64,000 bases of DNA from Bradyrhizobium sp. SZCCT0148. GTDB lineage: Bacteria > Pseudomonadota > Alphaproteobacteria > Rhizobiales > Xanthobacteraceae. Made by a program: the position numbers and the translations under genes. The stretch is taken from the NCBI RefSeq assembly GCF_018129985.1, contig NZ_JAFCKT010000009.1:1-64000 (forward strand), given 5' to 3'. The notes beneath the pieces are model-generated. The model was not told the DNA's origin and searched no databases. It was given only the letters and a program-made list of their open reading frames with translations. This document shows positions 63,846 through 64,000 of this stretch, in pieces (within the stretch, counting starts at the first letter, position 1; the number at the start of each line of letters is the position of its first letter).

Positions 63846-64000
63846 TAAACCCGATTCTTTAACGGTCGGCGAACAGTTTTGTTGCTCATTTCTTTTTTCT
63901 TGGTTTTGACTTCCTTCAACGGGCTATTGAAGCGCTCTGAGCTGCCACGTAGTGCAGCCTCGAAACGCTTGGCGCTTCATTCTGGACGTACTGATCGTCA
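63845..64000 (-). pseudogene. possible frameshifted small gene at the right edge
   Basis: On the minus strand the frame entering the window reads DDQYVQNE; in another frame, after a TGA at 63977-63979, SAKRFEAALRGSSERFNSPL continues to a stop at 63845. Together they read like one small basic protein broken by a frameshift near 63975. This could equally be chance or the edge of another gene, because the start lies outside the window. Confidence 0.25.

Larger units (their letters stand above)
54565..64000. mobile_element. integrated capsid-encoding phage-satellite-like element (left end and visible body)
   Basis: The element begins at the comEC breakpoint and continues past the right edge, with more than 9.4 kb visible. 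Nearly all genes are on the minus strand, in the order (5' to 3') unknown-unknown-unknown-prohead protease-capsid-TerS-PrimPol-small-AAA ATPase-XRE-Xis-Int. GC content is visibly lower than in the flanking genes. There is no portal, large terminase, tail, lysis or holin gene in the visible part. Integrase, replication pair and partial head module match capsid-encoding satellites (cf-PICI or mycobacterial phiRv1/2 type) by architecture. Completeness cannot be judged without the other end. Confidence 0.9.

Noticed and set aside
54565..64000. complete prophage
   Set aside because: No portal, large terminase, tail or lysis gene in the visible part; called satellite-like instead, pending the far end.

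Overview
The window is a chromosomal segment of a high-GC alphaproteobacterium, most likely Bradyrhizobium or a close relative. The reasons are the gene complement and order (pdhA-pdhB-pdhC-lpd, eno, kdsA-pyrG-secG-tpiA, ppiD-trpD-trpC-moaC, moeA-lexA-comEC), an E1-beta subunit carrying its own lipoyl domain, a GAACN7GAAC-type LexA box in front of lexA, and intergenic palindromic repeats of a kind common in that genus. No rRNA, tRNA or CRISPR array was recognised.

Region 1 (1-13 kb): a cobalamin-riboswitch-controlled TonB receptor and a membrane protein of unknown function; a very large hybrid sensor kinase with two different kinase cores, translationally coupled to a single-domain response regulator; several small proteins; a class III adenylate/guanylate cyclase with a HAMP domain; and a soluble lytic transglycosylase.

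Region 2 (13-32 kb): central metabolism. A Bug-type solute-binding protein and threonine synthase are followed by the pyruvate dehydrogenase cluster (pdhA, pdhB, pdhC, lpd). A DUF5076-like protein, a yeast-type (Fcy1-like) cytosine deaminase homologue and a small membrane protein sit inside that cluster. Next come an aldehyde dehydrogenase with a GAF-Fis regulator that lacks an AAA+ domain and shares dyad operators with it, a FtsB-like divisome protein, an FMN reductase, an exported metallo-beta-lactamase-fold enzyme, a divergent AraC regulator/SDR pair, a quinone-oxidoreductase-like protein and enolase.

Region 3 (31.6-54.5 kb): queF, a ModA-like binding protein, an MFS transporter coupled to kdsA, pyrG, secG, tpiA, a PpiD-like chaperone, trpDC, moaC, a Flp pilin, a GGDEF-EAL protein, ctpA, an FMN-dependent alpha-hydroxy-acid dehydrogenase, a HAD phosphatase, moeA and lexA. 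It ends in a comEC gene that is cut in its conserved competence-domain motif.

Region 4 (54.56 kb to the right edge): an integrated element with lower GC, almost all on the minus strand. In transcription order it holds three unknown proteins, an HK97-type prohead protease, a major capsid protein, a P27-like small terminase, a primase-polymerase, a small protein, a RepA-like ATPase, an XRE regulator, an excisionase-like protein and a tyrosine integrase whose stop lies 34 bp from the comEC breakpoint. No portal, large terminase or tail gene is visible. This is the layout of a capsid-encoding phage satellite (phiRv1/cf-PICI-like) rather than a complete prophage, although the far end lies outside the window. 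It is the most interesting part of the sequence.
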